Assembly: GCA_963678675.1 (NCBI GenBank)
Contig: OY783195.1
Coordinates: 14,984,143 to 15,048,142 of the forward strand
Length of the DNA: 64,000 nt
Reading direction: 5' to 3'
DNA from: Xiphydria camelus
Taxonomy: Eukaryota > Arthropoda > Insecta > Hymenoptera > Xiphydriidae
Shown here: piece by piece, positions 54,838 to 64,000 of the stretch
Position numbering within the stretch: position 1 is the first letter of the stretch
How the letters are laid out: the number at the start of each line of letters is the position of its first letter
The notes under the pieces: model-generated
The model's input: only the letters and a program-made list of their open reading frames with translations
What the model was told of the DNA's origin: nothing
Database searches by the model: none
Position numbers and translations under genes: made by a program

Positions 54838-55490
54838 CGGCATATTCATTCAGTGCCAACAAAAATTGATACGTAAAATACTCTCCAAAAAAGATTTGAA
54901 ATCAATTAAGATCGCCATGTTCAAGAGATATATATAAAAAGTAAAAGGCATCATTTGAAAGGGAAATTATTGTAAATCAAGTGACTACAAAATTCGACTA
55001 AAAAAATTTATAAACAAATTTTAATAAAAAAAAGCGCCACGTTTTTTTCTTTCAAAATAAAAAATTCAGACAGAATTATACTCGATGTTTATGCACTTAT
55101 GATTTTAAATAAATTCATACACTTATATGATACCGCTAGTACCTATACCGAATGTCGCACGAGAAACCGATCAGGCGGGGGCCTTCTGAATTTCTCTGAA
55201 TTTGACTTCGGCAGTGCAATTTATGAATCACTCTAGCACCGTCCAAGCACTACCAATTATTCGGTATAGTGGACAAAATATGAAAACTTAAACGCGGCAA
55301 GTTCTTTTTTATTAAAATTTTTTTATAAATTTTGTAGTCGAATTTTGTAGTCACTTGATTTACAATAATTTTCCTTTCAAATGATGCCTTTTACTTTTTA
55401 TATATAACTCTTGAACATGGCGATCTTAATTGATTTCAAATCTTTTTTGGAGAGTATTTTACGTATCAATTTTTGTTGGCACTGAATATG
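54838..55490. mobile_element. Foldback element with nested 117-bp MITE
   Basis: The arms, about 54838-55020 and 55295-55490, are inverted copies (TTCAGTGCCAACAAAAATTG and complement, GTGACTACAAAATTCGAC and complement). The loop holds the small MITE at 55148-55264. Confidence 0.65.
55148..55264. mobile_element. Short MITE with CCGAAT ends, TA target
   Basis: It begins CCGAATGTCG, ends ATTCGG, and is flanked by TA on both sides. GACTTCGGCAGTGCAATTTA inside matches the MITE at 3614, so it is a shortened relative. Confidence 0.55.
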
Positions 55491-56168
55491 CTATACGACC
55501 AACATTGTGAGGCTTCTCATGGTTATATCTTGGAAACTAGATGGTGAATCATTCTCATTTTTTTTCACATTATTCGTAAAATATCCTACTTTACCTTACC
55601 CTCGTTTTTGATCAACTTCTTAATTTTAGTTTTGACGGTAGAATTAATGACGTACTGTTTTGCCCATCATAACGTATTTGTTACGTGTAAATCAAGCCAA
55701 CTTCAAGTGTAAATATCTCCGGTTTGGGGTGGTCAAACTTATTTAAATTACACAGATGTTTGGATAATGCATTAAATAACATATATGTCAAATTTCAACC
55801 TTTTCTTAATTCAACGATCTCGTGGAGGTACTACCTTAAGCCGGCTCGACATTAACGTCACCGCGGGAGACGGCTTATGGTGATCTATCCGATACCTTCT
55901 TTCCGGGAAAGGTACGGAACCGAGGTATTAACAACCTACGTTCACCAAAATGTGACGTTTCGCTGATAACGCGATTAATTATAGTCGGCGAGTTATTTAT
56001 GAGTGATGCTGTGAATCAACCTTCCAAACTCCGTCGCTCAGTGCGACGGAACACTACAATGTGTAACTAACTGCCTCTATTCGTCAGTCGCTCACATCTA
56101 TTCGGCCGAGTTAGATATGTTCTAAACGTTACGTGACGCGTTCAGTTCGAAAGTGAATTAATAATAAT
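55491..56168 (+). promoter_or_regulatory. Region upstream of the 56169 gene
   Basis: This lies directly before the ATG at 56169. TCAGT initiator-like words occur at about 56085 and 56142. CGTCGCTCAGTGCGACGG near 56031 is a short palindrome. A promoter here is likely but not shown. Confidence 0.35.
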
Positions 56169-57232
56169 ATGATGGAGAGTGCACGAGCCTTCGTGGATTC
56201 CCGTTGCTTTATATGCAATGATAGTTTGAGTGAAGGTGAAGTGATTTTGGTGAAACAGAGAGGAATGAAAGCCCTGCTTACGCGCAGTATTAAATTAAAA
56301 AACCGAGAACACGAACGTTTACTAAAGGAAGTGCGCGAGATTTCAGTGCATCGTGCGTGTCAAAAACGATACACCAATCCCAAATTGATAAAAGCAGCTG
56401 TGCAACGTGGGGAAAAGGAAGTGAGATCAACGAGACCTACAAGAAGTTCAACTGAGCAGTTCAACTTCAGAGAGAACTGTTTTTTACGTGGAGAGCAAAT
56501 AACTGTTGAATTCATTGAAGCTCAGAAAAAAAACAAGCCTGAAAAAAGAAATAATGTGATTGCAGTGGAGAACTTGCAGCTGGGTCCACCTTATTGAAAG
56601 CAGCTGAGAAAAGAGGCGATGAATGGGCACTGAAAATAATAGAACGCATCTCAGAAGATATGGATTTGCCTGCACTAGATGCAAGATATTATCGGTTTTG
56701 CCAGAGGAAGCTGTACAGACCTGTTAGAAAAGGACTACAGAGGTAAAAACATACTCGTGGCATTGTTGATGAAGCCATGGATAAAATGTTCGACTTCCTA
56801 GAAGAAAACTCGGAAGAGTACCAGTTTTCCCTGACAGAGTTGACTGAGCTGTTAGGTGAGAACACACCTGACGTGCGAACCATTAAAGGTCACCTAATTA
56901 AAATGTACGGAGATGACGTAATACTAGTTATCACAACAAACAAAACAACAATTGTTTGCTTCAAAAATACTGAATACAAAATTTTATTAGATGCCTGGTA
57001 TGCTGAACAAAAATCAGATCCACAAGAAGAGCGACTCCGGGTGGTTAAAGCAGCAGCTGATATTATCTTGGAGGATATTCGCTCTAAAGTGTACGGCATA
57101 AAAGAATACCCGCCCTCACATGATTTTTTGCAGAATTTGGATTCTGTAATATCAAACTCGCTGAAAACGAATATGGAGACCGTGATTGTAAAAAATAACA
57201 ATTTCCCACATAGTACTGATTATATACAATGA
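56169..57232 (+). pseudogene. N-terminal part of a large transposon protein (Cys/His region)
   Basis: The ATG at 56169 opens SRCFICNDSLSEGEVILVKQ, then REISVHRACQKRYTNPKLI, then FNFRENCFLRGEQIT, which gives two Cys/His pairs of the C-x2-C..H-x3-C kind. A frameshift occurs near 56580, after which ALDARYYRFCQRKLYRPVRK continues the pattern, with one TAA at 56744. The rest (VDEAMDKMFDFLEENSEEYQ to the stop at 57232) is helical and acidic. I recall similar N-termini in large repetitive invertebrate proteins that also have the nuclease and CXC parts seen at 37091, so this may be the missing front of that type. It lies next to the right arm of the 14.5-kb element. Confidence 0.55.
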
Positions 57233-58439
57233 GGTGTTTCATATTCCAACAAAAATTTGAAATAATAATTTTATATTTACTACAATGGTTTTTTAAATAA
57301 ATTATAATGCTTATTTCATTAACGGCCGTACTTCACTTTACAAACAATCCAATTCATATTTGCTTACTAACCTCATCAACTTTGGACCGCTGTATCTCAG
57401 GTGCTATTAGGTCTACATAGACCAAATTTGTCTCGCTTTGGTGCAAATGTAGTCTACTTTAATAACGTATATGATAATTTTTCATAAAATAGATCCTTAG
57501 TGATTAAAACTGACGAAAACTAAAATGTCCTTTTCTTGGAAATTTTGCAAAACTTTGAATTGCTGTATCTTAGAAATTATTTGACCTACCAAGACCAAAT
57601 TAATCTCATTTTGTTGCAAATTTTATTTGCTTTAAAATTGTATTGAATGATTTTGCCGTAACAGTAGCCCTTAGTGGTCAAAATTGACGAAAACTGAAAA
57701 AAGTCCTAAAATTTAGCGGTTTTTCAATTATTCAACAATGATCCGGAGGGCTTCCGAGGTTGAAAACTCGGACTTGTTATTGCCACTTCATTAGATACAA
57801 CATATCCAAAAATCAGAACTACCTCATTTCATGCAAGGTAAAATGTATCAATTCCATGGACTACTCGTTTTCTCTCCATTTATCTTTACCACGTTTTTTG
57901 TTTCGCTGTAAATTTCCTTAACTCTTTCCGTGAGCCCTCTTCTTATCCCTCTGTTCCCCATTACTTTCCATAGTTCTTTTTTGTCCACCCTATCAAACGC
58001 AGCTTTGAGATCCACGAAAAAGGCGTATAGTTTCCCCGCCTTCTTGGCTAATTCCCTCTCCACCACATGTTGTAAAATGTATACGTATCCATCGCGTTCC
58101 TCTCTGCTTTCTGAATCCCGCCTGCAACTCTGGCAAAATATCTTTCTCTTCTATCTCCATCTTTAATATTTCACTCAAAATTGCTGCATATACCTTGTAG
58201 GCCGTGTTTAATATCGTGATCCCTCTGTAGTTCTTCACATCATCTATGTTACCCTTCTTGTGCAGCGGTGTAATGACTCCTTTTCTCCATTCCTCAGGAA
58301 ATCCTTCTCCCCTCCAAACTTTTTGATGTGTAAACATCTTTAGGCTCGCTTGGGTGTGATTTCATGGAAGTGGTGGGGGAAATGTTAACGACATTAGTGT
58401 GTGTCCGTGTGAGCGCGGTGCAGGATCTTGATATTTACT

Positions 58440-58690
58440 TTCGGCCGGGCTTGGTCGGTATTCATACCGGTACAAGTCGAGTCGGTATCAATTCGAGAGA
58501 TCGGAGCGTCTAACCTCGAAATCGTGAATTTCAGAATAACGGTAGTACTTTCCATTCTTCACAAAATCACCATTCCGGTGTTAGACGCTTCTATCTCCAG
58601 AGCGTACATCTTTATACTGTTTTCAGTGTATAACAACGGTTTCACTACGATTTCTAATAAAACTAGATACGAATTCGTGACTTCCATAAC
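58440..58690. repeat. Partial copy of the adjacent MITE
   Basis: GGGCTTGGTCGGTATTC at 58447 recurs at 58740, and AGATCGGAGCGTCTAACCTC at 58499 matches 58817. It is a truncated direct copy of the left arm of the MITE that follows. Confidence 0.55.
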
Positions 58691-58693
58691 CTA

Positions 58694-59036
58694 TCGTATG
58701 TCCCGGACAGAACCGCACAGTTGCAGGAACCTCTTCGGCTGGGCTTGGTCGGTATTCGAGCCACTTTTACCGGTAGAAGTCGAGTCGGTAGTTAGAGTTG
58801 GTATCAATTCGGGAGATCGAAGCGTCTAACCTCGAAATCGTCGATTTGTGAATTATGGTGAGTAATTACATTATTCACAAATTCACGATTTCGAGATTAG
58901 ACGCTTCGATCTCCCGAATTGACACCAACTCTAATTACCGACTCGACTTCTACCGATAAAAGTGGCTCGAATACCGACCAAGCCCGGCCGAAGAGGTCCC
59001 TGCAACTGTACGGTTCTGCCTGGGACATACCTACGG
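58694..59036. mobile_element. CCGTATGT-family hairpin MITE, 343 bp
   Basis: The arms of about 160 bp are inverted copies (TCCCGGACAGAACCG and complement, CGGTATTCGAGCCACTTTT and complement, TTCGGGAGATCGAAGCG and complement). TA lies at 58692-58693 and 59037-59038. It ends just before the Helitron start codon at 59047. Confidence 0.75.
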
Positions 59037-59046
59037 TATACCCACA

Positions 59047-59720
59047 ATGGAATCACATGCCGCTGGTAAGTGTAAATATACGGAATACTTTTATCTTTTT
59101 GTATACATATTTCATTTGTATACGACAATCATTTATTTACTAATTTGTAGTTTTAACTGTTTCAATTACTTACTGATTAATATTTTACAGACATTGCGAG
59201 GAAGAGGAAAGCAAACTATATGTGGAACTACAGAAAAAAGAAACGAGAGGAGGAACAGAAGAATGCAGCACCACATCAGGCGGTTGCAATTGCCACTAAC
59301 TCTCAACAGAGGCAAGGGCTTGTGATGCCTGGTGCAGCAGCAGGTTCTGCTTCACTCTCTTCGGCACTACGATCCACTGAAGTACCCAATTTATTTATTA
59401 ACAATACTTTGCCACAACCACCACTGCCAGAGCAATCCACTTAGGCTGACTCTGTACAACCGAGGCTTCATCATAATCAAATAGAACCAACAGCTTCGCC
59501 AAGAGATACTGAACGATACTGCGCAAGACAGACAACAGAAGATGTCCGTTACTCAAGAGGCTCCAGAAACACTGTAGAATGTTCGTTATAACGGCTATGA
59601 GACCAATATCAACGCTCACGTGGAAATCGACAGACAATTTAAAAAGAATAATTTCGACGCTATTTGTAGTGTCGGTGATCGCCTGTGGTACGAAAAAAAA
59701 CTAAAAACGAGTTAGTCATT
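59047..59720 (+). pseudogene. Helitron Rep-helicase protein, N-terminal part
   Basis: Exon 1 (59047-59065) encodes MESHAA and ends at GTAAGTG. Exon 2 starts at 59191 after TATTTTACAG and continues ARKRKANYMWNYRKKKREEE, a basic start common in Helitron proteins, then a Gln/Ala-rich stretch to TAG at 59444. Beyond several stops, FDAICSVGDRLWYEKKLK (about 59650-59720) matches the CxxCxRLWF segment that opens the Helitron-like N domain, with the second Cys changed to Gly. The Rep nuclease and helicase are missing: the frame ends at the palindrome that starts at 59697. Helitron proteins unwind and copy one strand by a rolling-circle mechanism. This copy is only a front piece. Confidence 0.65.
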
Positions 59721-60168
59721 CTAACTTGCAATAGATGTGTAAACATCTGGCAGAACAATGTTGCGTGGAAGTGATGTGGGTGTATTCGGTTACAGACAAT
59801 TATTAAACAAATGATCGTCTTTTTGTTCTAATAACTTTATTTAACCGAATATACCCACATCACTTCCACGCAACATTGTTCTGCCAGATGTTAACACATC
59901 AATTTGATATCTCTTCCTCCCAACCATGTGAAATAGTATGTGATTGCAAGGAAGAAATATCTAATTGATGTGTTAACATCTGGCAGAACAATGTTGCGTG
60001 GAAGTGATGTGGGTATATCCGGTTAAGTAAAGTTATTAGAACAAAAAGACGATTATTTTTTTAATAATTGTCTGTAACCGAATACACCCACATCACTTCC
60101 ACGCAACATTGTTCTGCCAGATGTTTACACATCTATTGCAAGTTAGAATGACTAACTCGTTTTTAGTT
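59697..60168. repeat. Four-copy alternating palindrome
   Basis: The block ATCTGGCAGAACAATGTTGC occurs at about 59755 (+), 59866 (-), 59970 (+) and 60100 (-), and the whole 470 bp is also one palindrome centred near 59930. Each block runs into GGAAGTGATGTGGGT and a CGGTTA-type segment. It is probably two hairpin MITEs in mirror image, sitting at the junction with the LINE. Confidence 0.7.
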
Positions 60169-61581
60169 TTTTTTATTACTTCCCTGAGTCTCTTTCTCCC
60201 CTCTCCTTCTATCATTTGCCAGGCCTCACCTGGGATTCCATCGCTACCTGCTGCTTTCCTCTTCCTTAGCCTCCTAATCTGGTTCTCTATTTCCTCGTCA
60301 CTTACTTCTGGCTCATTTTCTTCCGTGTTCCTGGTCTCTACCAGCGCCCATTGTACTTCGTCCGTACCTCCTAGCTGCTCCATAAAGTGCTTCATCCACT
60401 CTTCCTGCTTGATTCTGTCATTAGTATTCGATTTCTTCTTCCTACATTTGTTTATATATCTCCATATGTCTTTCCTGTTCTTCACTTCTTTAATTTCCAC
60501 TAGTTCTTCTTCTTTTCTTATTCTTTCTTTCTCCTTGCACAGCTCTCTAAAAGCAGCTCTCTCCTTCACGTAATTGCCTCTAGTTTCTTTTCCCTTTTTC
60601 CATTTCTTGTAAATCCTCTTCACTTTTCTCTTCTTCCTACCGCACTCTCTGTCCCACCAGTTCTTGTGCCCTATTTTCCAGGTCTTCCTTTTTACCTTCT
60701 TTCTTTCCATGCTGCTTGAGACTGCCGCTCTCGTCTCTTCCCACGCTTCATTGCATTTTTCTTCCATGAATAGTCTACCCTCCATCCTTGCCTTAAACAT
60801 GCTTATGCCTTCTTCAGACCACATTATCACCTCCTTTTCTTTGTCCTTACTTTCTTCATTTGTCTTTCTGTATCGACGCTCTCTCTTTCTCCCTCTTTCT
60901 CTCCTTTGATTTTAACTTCCAGTGGTTGATGATCAGACTCGATTCTTTCCCCCACCACAAACTCTTCCATTTTATCCTTCCCTTTTATGTTCATGATCCC
61001 GTAGTCTATTACTGATGCCCTTATTTTGCTGACATACATGAACTCCCCTCTCTCATCCCCTTTGGTACAGCCATTTAGAATCATCCATCCTGTTTCTCGC
61101 AGTTGTCTGATTAAACTTTCTCCCTCTGCGTTCAGTTTCTGGTCCTTTGATCTTCCTACTTCTCATCCTTTATCCTCTTCATTGCTGTTATCCTGGCTCC
61201 CTGTTTTCGCATTAAAATCCCCCCTCCCCCACCCACTAGTAGGGGGACTTCCTCCTTCTCTTCATTACAATCTTTTAGGTCTGTCATTAACTTTCTTACC
61301 TTATCCCTATTATACACCGTCCACACATTCCACCACTCCTCATCTATCTTCAAACATCTTCCAATTGCACCAATGCACGTTCTACATAATTCTGTATTTT
61401 CCTCTATATTCTCCCTCACACTCGTTAATATTCCTCCACTAGCTCTACTTTTTCCTTTTGCTCTGACTGCGAACTGACTTTTCCAAATATAGTTTCTCGG
61501 CAAGATCCGTACCAGTCCTTCCCACTCTTTTTCTTCTATTCGAGTTTCGCAAAGCCCTATGTAATCATAATCCTGAATATA

Positions 61582-61977
61582 CAGGGTGATTCGAAATGGG
61601 CGCACTTCCTCTCGTAGAGAGATTCTTCGCAAAAAACTGAACCGAAAGTTCCTGTACAAAATTTTTGTGCTCCGCACAAATTTGGTGAATTTTTTTACGA
61701 CTCAGGTGGTGCTTTTCGAATATTAGGGTGCCTTCCGCCGCTCCGATGATTGATTTCAAAATTCTAGGCTGCAGAGGAGGCACGCTGGAATAACTACTGC
61801 GAGTTTCGCTGCCGTCTAAAATCTTGTCCCTTGAATCTGACTTTGGATTGGATATTTTCGAACTGGATTATCTTGTAAACTAGGCGGAGCACAACAATTT
61901 TGTACAGGAACTTTCGGTTCAGTTGTTTGCGAAGAATCTCTCTACGAGAGGAAGTGCGCCCATTTCGAATCACCCTG
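61582..61977. mobile_element. MITE in the LINE endonuclease, CAGGGTGATTCG ends
   Basis: CAGGGTGATTCGAAATGGGC and its complement mark inverted ends of about 54 bp. TA lies at 61580-61581 and 61978-61979. Removing it rejoins the endonuclease between KDRLLDI and QDYDYIGLCET. TA with CAGGGTG ends is common for Tc1/mariner-type MITEs in insects. Confidence 0.85.
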
Positions 61978-62178
61978 TATATCCAAAAGTCTGTCTTTAT
62001 TCTTCAAACCTGCTACATTCCAAAAAAGTATTTTACATTTGTTCTTTTTACCCATGCATTCTTCCCTCACAACCTCCGTTCTAACGTTATTTCTGATCGC
62101 TGGCCCTACTGAAAATTTTCTTCCCTTCTCTGCGCCTATCTTATTTCCGACCAATACTTCCAGATCCCATCTACGCAT
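61978..62178 (-). pseudogene. LINE ORF2 start (endonuclease N-terminus)
   Basis: From 62178 down the frame ends NKCKILFWNVAGLKNKDRLL. FWNVAGL holds the first conserved Asn of APE-type endonucleases. It is cut by the MITE at 61582-61977. Confidence 0.75.
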
Positions 62179-62183
62179 ATCTT

Positions 62184-62994
62184 CTGATATCCTACCTTTG
62201 CTTCTTTTCCCATCCCTCGCTCTTCCCTTGCTATACTCGATAGTTCTTTCTGAATATCCCTTTCTTCTATCGTCAGGTCTTGCTCGATATCGATTCTTCT
62301 TGATCCCAGCCTATGCTTTCTTTTCATTATTTTCTGTTAATCTTCCCATTCCTCCATCTTTACCACAACCACTCCCTCAGTTTTTTCTATTATTCTTGCC
62401 CATCGTACCACCACTTCCACTCCCAATTTATTTAAGAACTCCCTCACTTCCTCTTTCGCGTTATTGTTCTTGATCTTAAGCCCTTTGATTACCACATTAT
62501 TCCTCTACTCTTTTTTATCTTGCCTTTCTACCATCATTTTAAGCCTTCGCACTTCTCATTCACTCATTGCTGCGTTTCCCTCTCCCTTTTATTTCCATTT
62601 TGCTTCTAATTCCTCCACTCTTTTCTCCACCGCGACAGCAACTTCCATTTCCAACTTCTCGAGTTTGTCTCTTTTCTAGTTCTTTTAGTCTGTTCTCTAA
62701 CTTGTCTATCTCCTTAGCCCATCTTTCCTTCCTCCTTTTCAGCTCCTCACCGATTTTCCTTATTGCTTCTTTGAGGCTCTCTCTTTCCTCCATTACCTCG
62801 CTTTTTAAATCTGGTATTTGCCCCGCTAATCCCCTTATCGCTTCAATTATCTCGTCTTTACCGTCTGCTGCCTTCCCTATCTCCGCTCCTTTTTCCTCTT
62901 CAACTTTTTCATCACCCTTTCTTTTAGAAATTCCTTGGGCTTCTTGATCCACATCCTCCAAATTCCCTTTGCCTGCCTCCGCTTTGCTCCACAT
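62184..62994 (-). pseudogene. LINE ORF1 (coiled-coil and nucleic-acid-binding part)
   Basis: From the ATG at 62994: MWSKAEAGKGNLEDVDQEAQ, then an acidic and lysine-rich stretch and a clear coiled coil (ERESLKEAIRKIGEELKRRK, ENRLKELEKRQTREV). A frameshift near 62640 and stops near 62510 and 62340 follow. The last part, HRLGSRRIDIEQDLTIEERD then VGYQKICVDGIWKYWSEI, looks like the C-terminal end of ORF1 proteins of insect LINEs, which coat the RNA. It ends just before ORF2. The LINE 5' end beyond 63000 is not defined. Confidence 0.7.
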
Positions 62995-62999
62995 TTTGT

Positions 63000-63420
63000 C
63001 TATCTTATTCCCTGATGCTTTTAATAGCCTCTCCGCGTTCGATGGCCGCCCACCACTACCCTACCCTACCCCCCCCCCCCTACTTTTGATTTTCCCGCTT
63101 CCCCTTTTCCTCCCGATTTTGCTCGTCCGCGATCTTCCTTATCGACCCTCGTTTCTTGATGAATGCTTCCTACCTTACCTCCTTACTATTTGATCCCTTA
63201 TGCCCGCTACTCTAACCTCCTAAACTTGCCCTAACCTCAATCTCTACCCCGCTTCATTTTTCCTTAATTCCTGCCTTTCTTCCTTTTCCCTCACCTATTC
63301 TATTATCTTATCCGTTTACTACCTATCTTTCCTTCACGCTTACCTCATTTTTCTGTTTTCTTATATTTATATATACTTATTTCGCTTCTCACACACTACC
63401 TCTCACACCCCAACCGCACG
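63000..63420 (-). other. Probable LINE 5' region
   Basis: The sequence is C-rich and T-rich on the plus strand (purine-rich on the LINE strand) like the neighbouring ORF1, with a C run at 63068. No clear LINE start or duplication is visible. Confidence 0.4.
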
Positions 63421-64000
63421 CCTCCACCGTCGCTAACCAAGTCCGGTTATATTTAATTATTATCAGGCTGCTAGCGCGCGGCTTTTTTATTTGTAATTAT
63501 CTAAAAATTTAGTACTAAATTCAGAAAATCGCAAGCAATGCCCATTACCTGCGATGATAGCTAACACAATCTGACAGATGACAATATTTCAAGCTATATT
63601 AGAATTATTTATGTATTTACAGTAAATTTTCGGTCACGCTAACAATCTTTAGATTATTCCGCTGAATCCAAAAAAATGTCTTCCAGTTTCGTAGCGTAGA
63701 GTTATTTCAGAACGGATAAAATCTATAGCGTATTTTTAATTTTTTGACTTTCAGGAAATATTAATTTTATTCAAGACATACTAGTCCAGCAGATGTGATT
63801 GCTCAGTGAGAATGTGATGTTTATTGGATGACATTAAATATTAACCAATGAAGATCGAATACCAGTTAAGTGATTTTCATTTGCTGAATCGGTGTATCCT
63901 ATCACCTGAAAAATTCCTGTGAGCTATTTTCGAGGTTCCCAGAATTGAAAGACGTCCCTTAATATGTTACTATAAGAGTATAAAATACTGGAATTTATGA
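63421..64000. other. Unassigned AT-rich end of window
   Basis: No gene is supported. TTAATATTTAATGTC-type words near 63830-63850 are simple AT sequence. Confidence 0.3.

Larger units (their letters stand above)
43377..57852. mobile_element. 14.5-kb inverted-repeat element inserted in the LINE
   Basis: TCCATGGA is present on both sides (43369-43376 and 57853-57860), which fits an 8-bp target duplication. Just inside, arms of about 490 bp are inverted copies (CTTGCATGAAATGAGG near 43404 and near 57837, then long shared stretches to about 43885 and 57360). The first 25 bp of the two ends match less well. The only coding sequence that seems to belong to it is at 56169-57232. Its large size comes from later insertions at 44751, 46939, 50046, 51114, 53515 and 54838. 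Confidence 0.65.
57861..61579 (-). pseudogene. LINE ORF2, endonuclease end and first half of reverse transcriptase
   Basis: From 61579 down: DYDYIGLCETRIEEKEWEGL with the catalytic Glu of the APE endonuclease, then ASGGILTSVRENI, SVIDYGIMN and ERIESDHQPLEVKI with the SDH motif. After a frameshift the linker (60830-60169) reads HKNWWDRECGRKKRKVKRIY and ends RRLRKRKAAGSDGIPGEAWQ, the start of the reverse transcriptase. An insertion (58341-60168) interrupts. The domain resumes at 58337 with FPEEWRKGVITPLHKKGNID and NYRGITILNTAYKVYA. FFVDLKAAFDRVDKKEL holds the first catalytic Asp. It ends at 57861 at the 14.5-kb insertion. Confidence 0.8.
41096..63420 (-). mobile_element. APE-type LINE, split by nested insertions
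   Basis: Pieces of one LINE lie in order on the minus strand: ORF1 (62184-62994), endonuclease (62178-61978 and 61579-60840), linker and start of reverse transcriptase (60830-60169), reverse transcriptase (58337-57861 and 43368-42488) and the C-terminal zinc part (41600-41248). The 3' end has a (TATC)n tail near 41096-41110. Insertions between the pieces are at 41604-42484, 43377-57852, about 58341-60168 and 61582-61977. Rejoining at the duplications restores the reading order, so the LINE is older than all of them. Confidence 0.8.

Noticed and set aside
60109..63193. Long plus-strand open frames rich in Ser, Leu and Phe
   Set aside because: They are mirror images of the purine-rich LINE coding strand. 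The minus-strand frames have the endonuclease and reverse transcriptase motifs.

Overview
The window looks like a piece of an AT-rich insect genome. Hymenoptera is my best guess, judging from the style of its mariner, TTAA-type and APE-type LINE elements, but this is an inference that I could not test. It contains no complete ordinary host gene. The only host coding sequence I recognise is two consecutive exons of the COPI coat subunit delta (19001-19591, minus strand). Almost everything else is transposable elements, many inserted inside one another, plus inverted-repeat (foldback) elements and short satellite arrays.

Layout. 1-8841: hairpin MITEs, a 121-bp satellite array, a compound tandem/inverted repeat element (3072-5573), two solo LTRs with target duplications, and a foldback element carrying the tail of an unknown transposase (5863-8290). 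8842-12604: a three-level nest, with an 8-bp-TSD foldback inside a pogo-like element inside the arm of a hairpin MITE. 12676-18373: a possible Harbinger shell holding a Penelope-like remnant with hammerhead-like motifs, a mariner tail fused to a satellite, and two TTAA MITEs. 19001-19591: the delta-COP exons. 20190-25256: two opposed mariners and a TTAA-flanked element. 26452-30448: a Transib (RAG1-like) transposon with both ends and its 5-bp duplication. 30643-39687: a mariner derivative, a 4-kb element with a pogo-like DDE transposase and a separate THAP exon, and an element coding for a PIN/XPG-like nuclease with a CXC zinc tail. 41096-63420: one APE-type LINE on the minus strand, split into pieces by several insertions, the largest 14.5 kb.

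The best find is the Transib at 26452-30448. Its terminal repeats begin with CACAGTG, the heptamer of V(D)J recombination signals. The 5-bp duplication ATACG is exact, and the spliced gene inside has RAG1-like blocks, now broken by stops and frameshifts. Other notable points are the orphan delta-COP exons, two elements sharing TAGCC ends and a nuclease/CXC protein, a satellite family of about 120 bp at five loci (two of them inside transposons), and several insertions whose empty site can be read from a paralogous or inverted copy in the same window.

Almost all coding regions here are damaged. The longest clean reading frame is the 462-codon hAT-like frame at 51384-52772.
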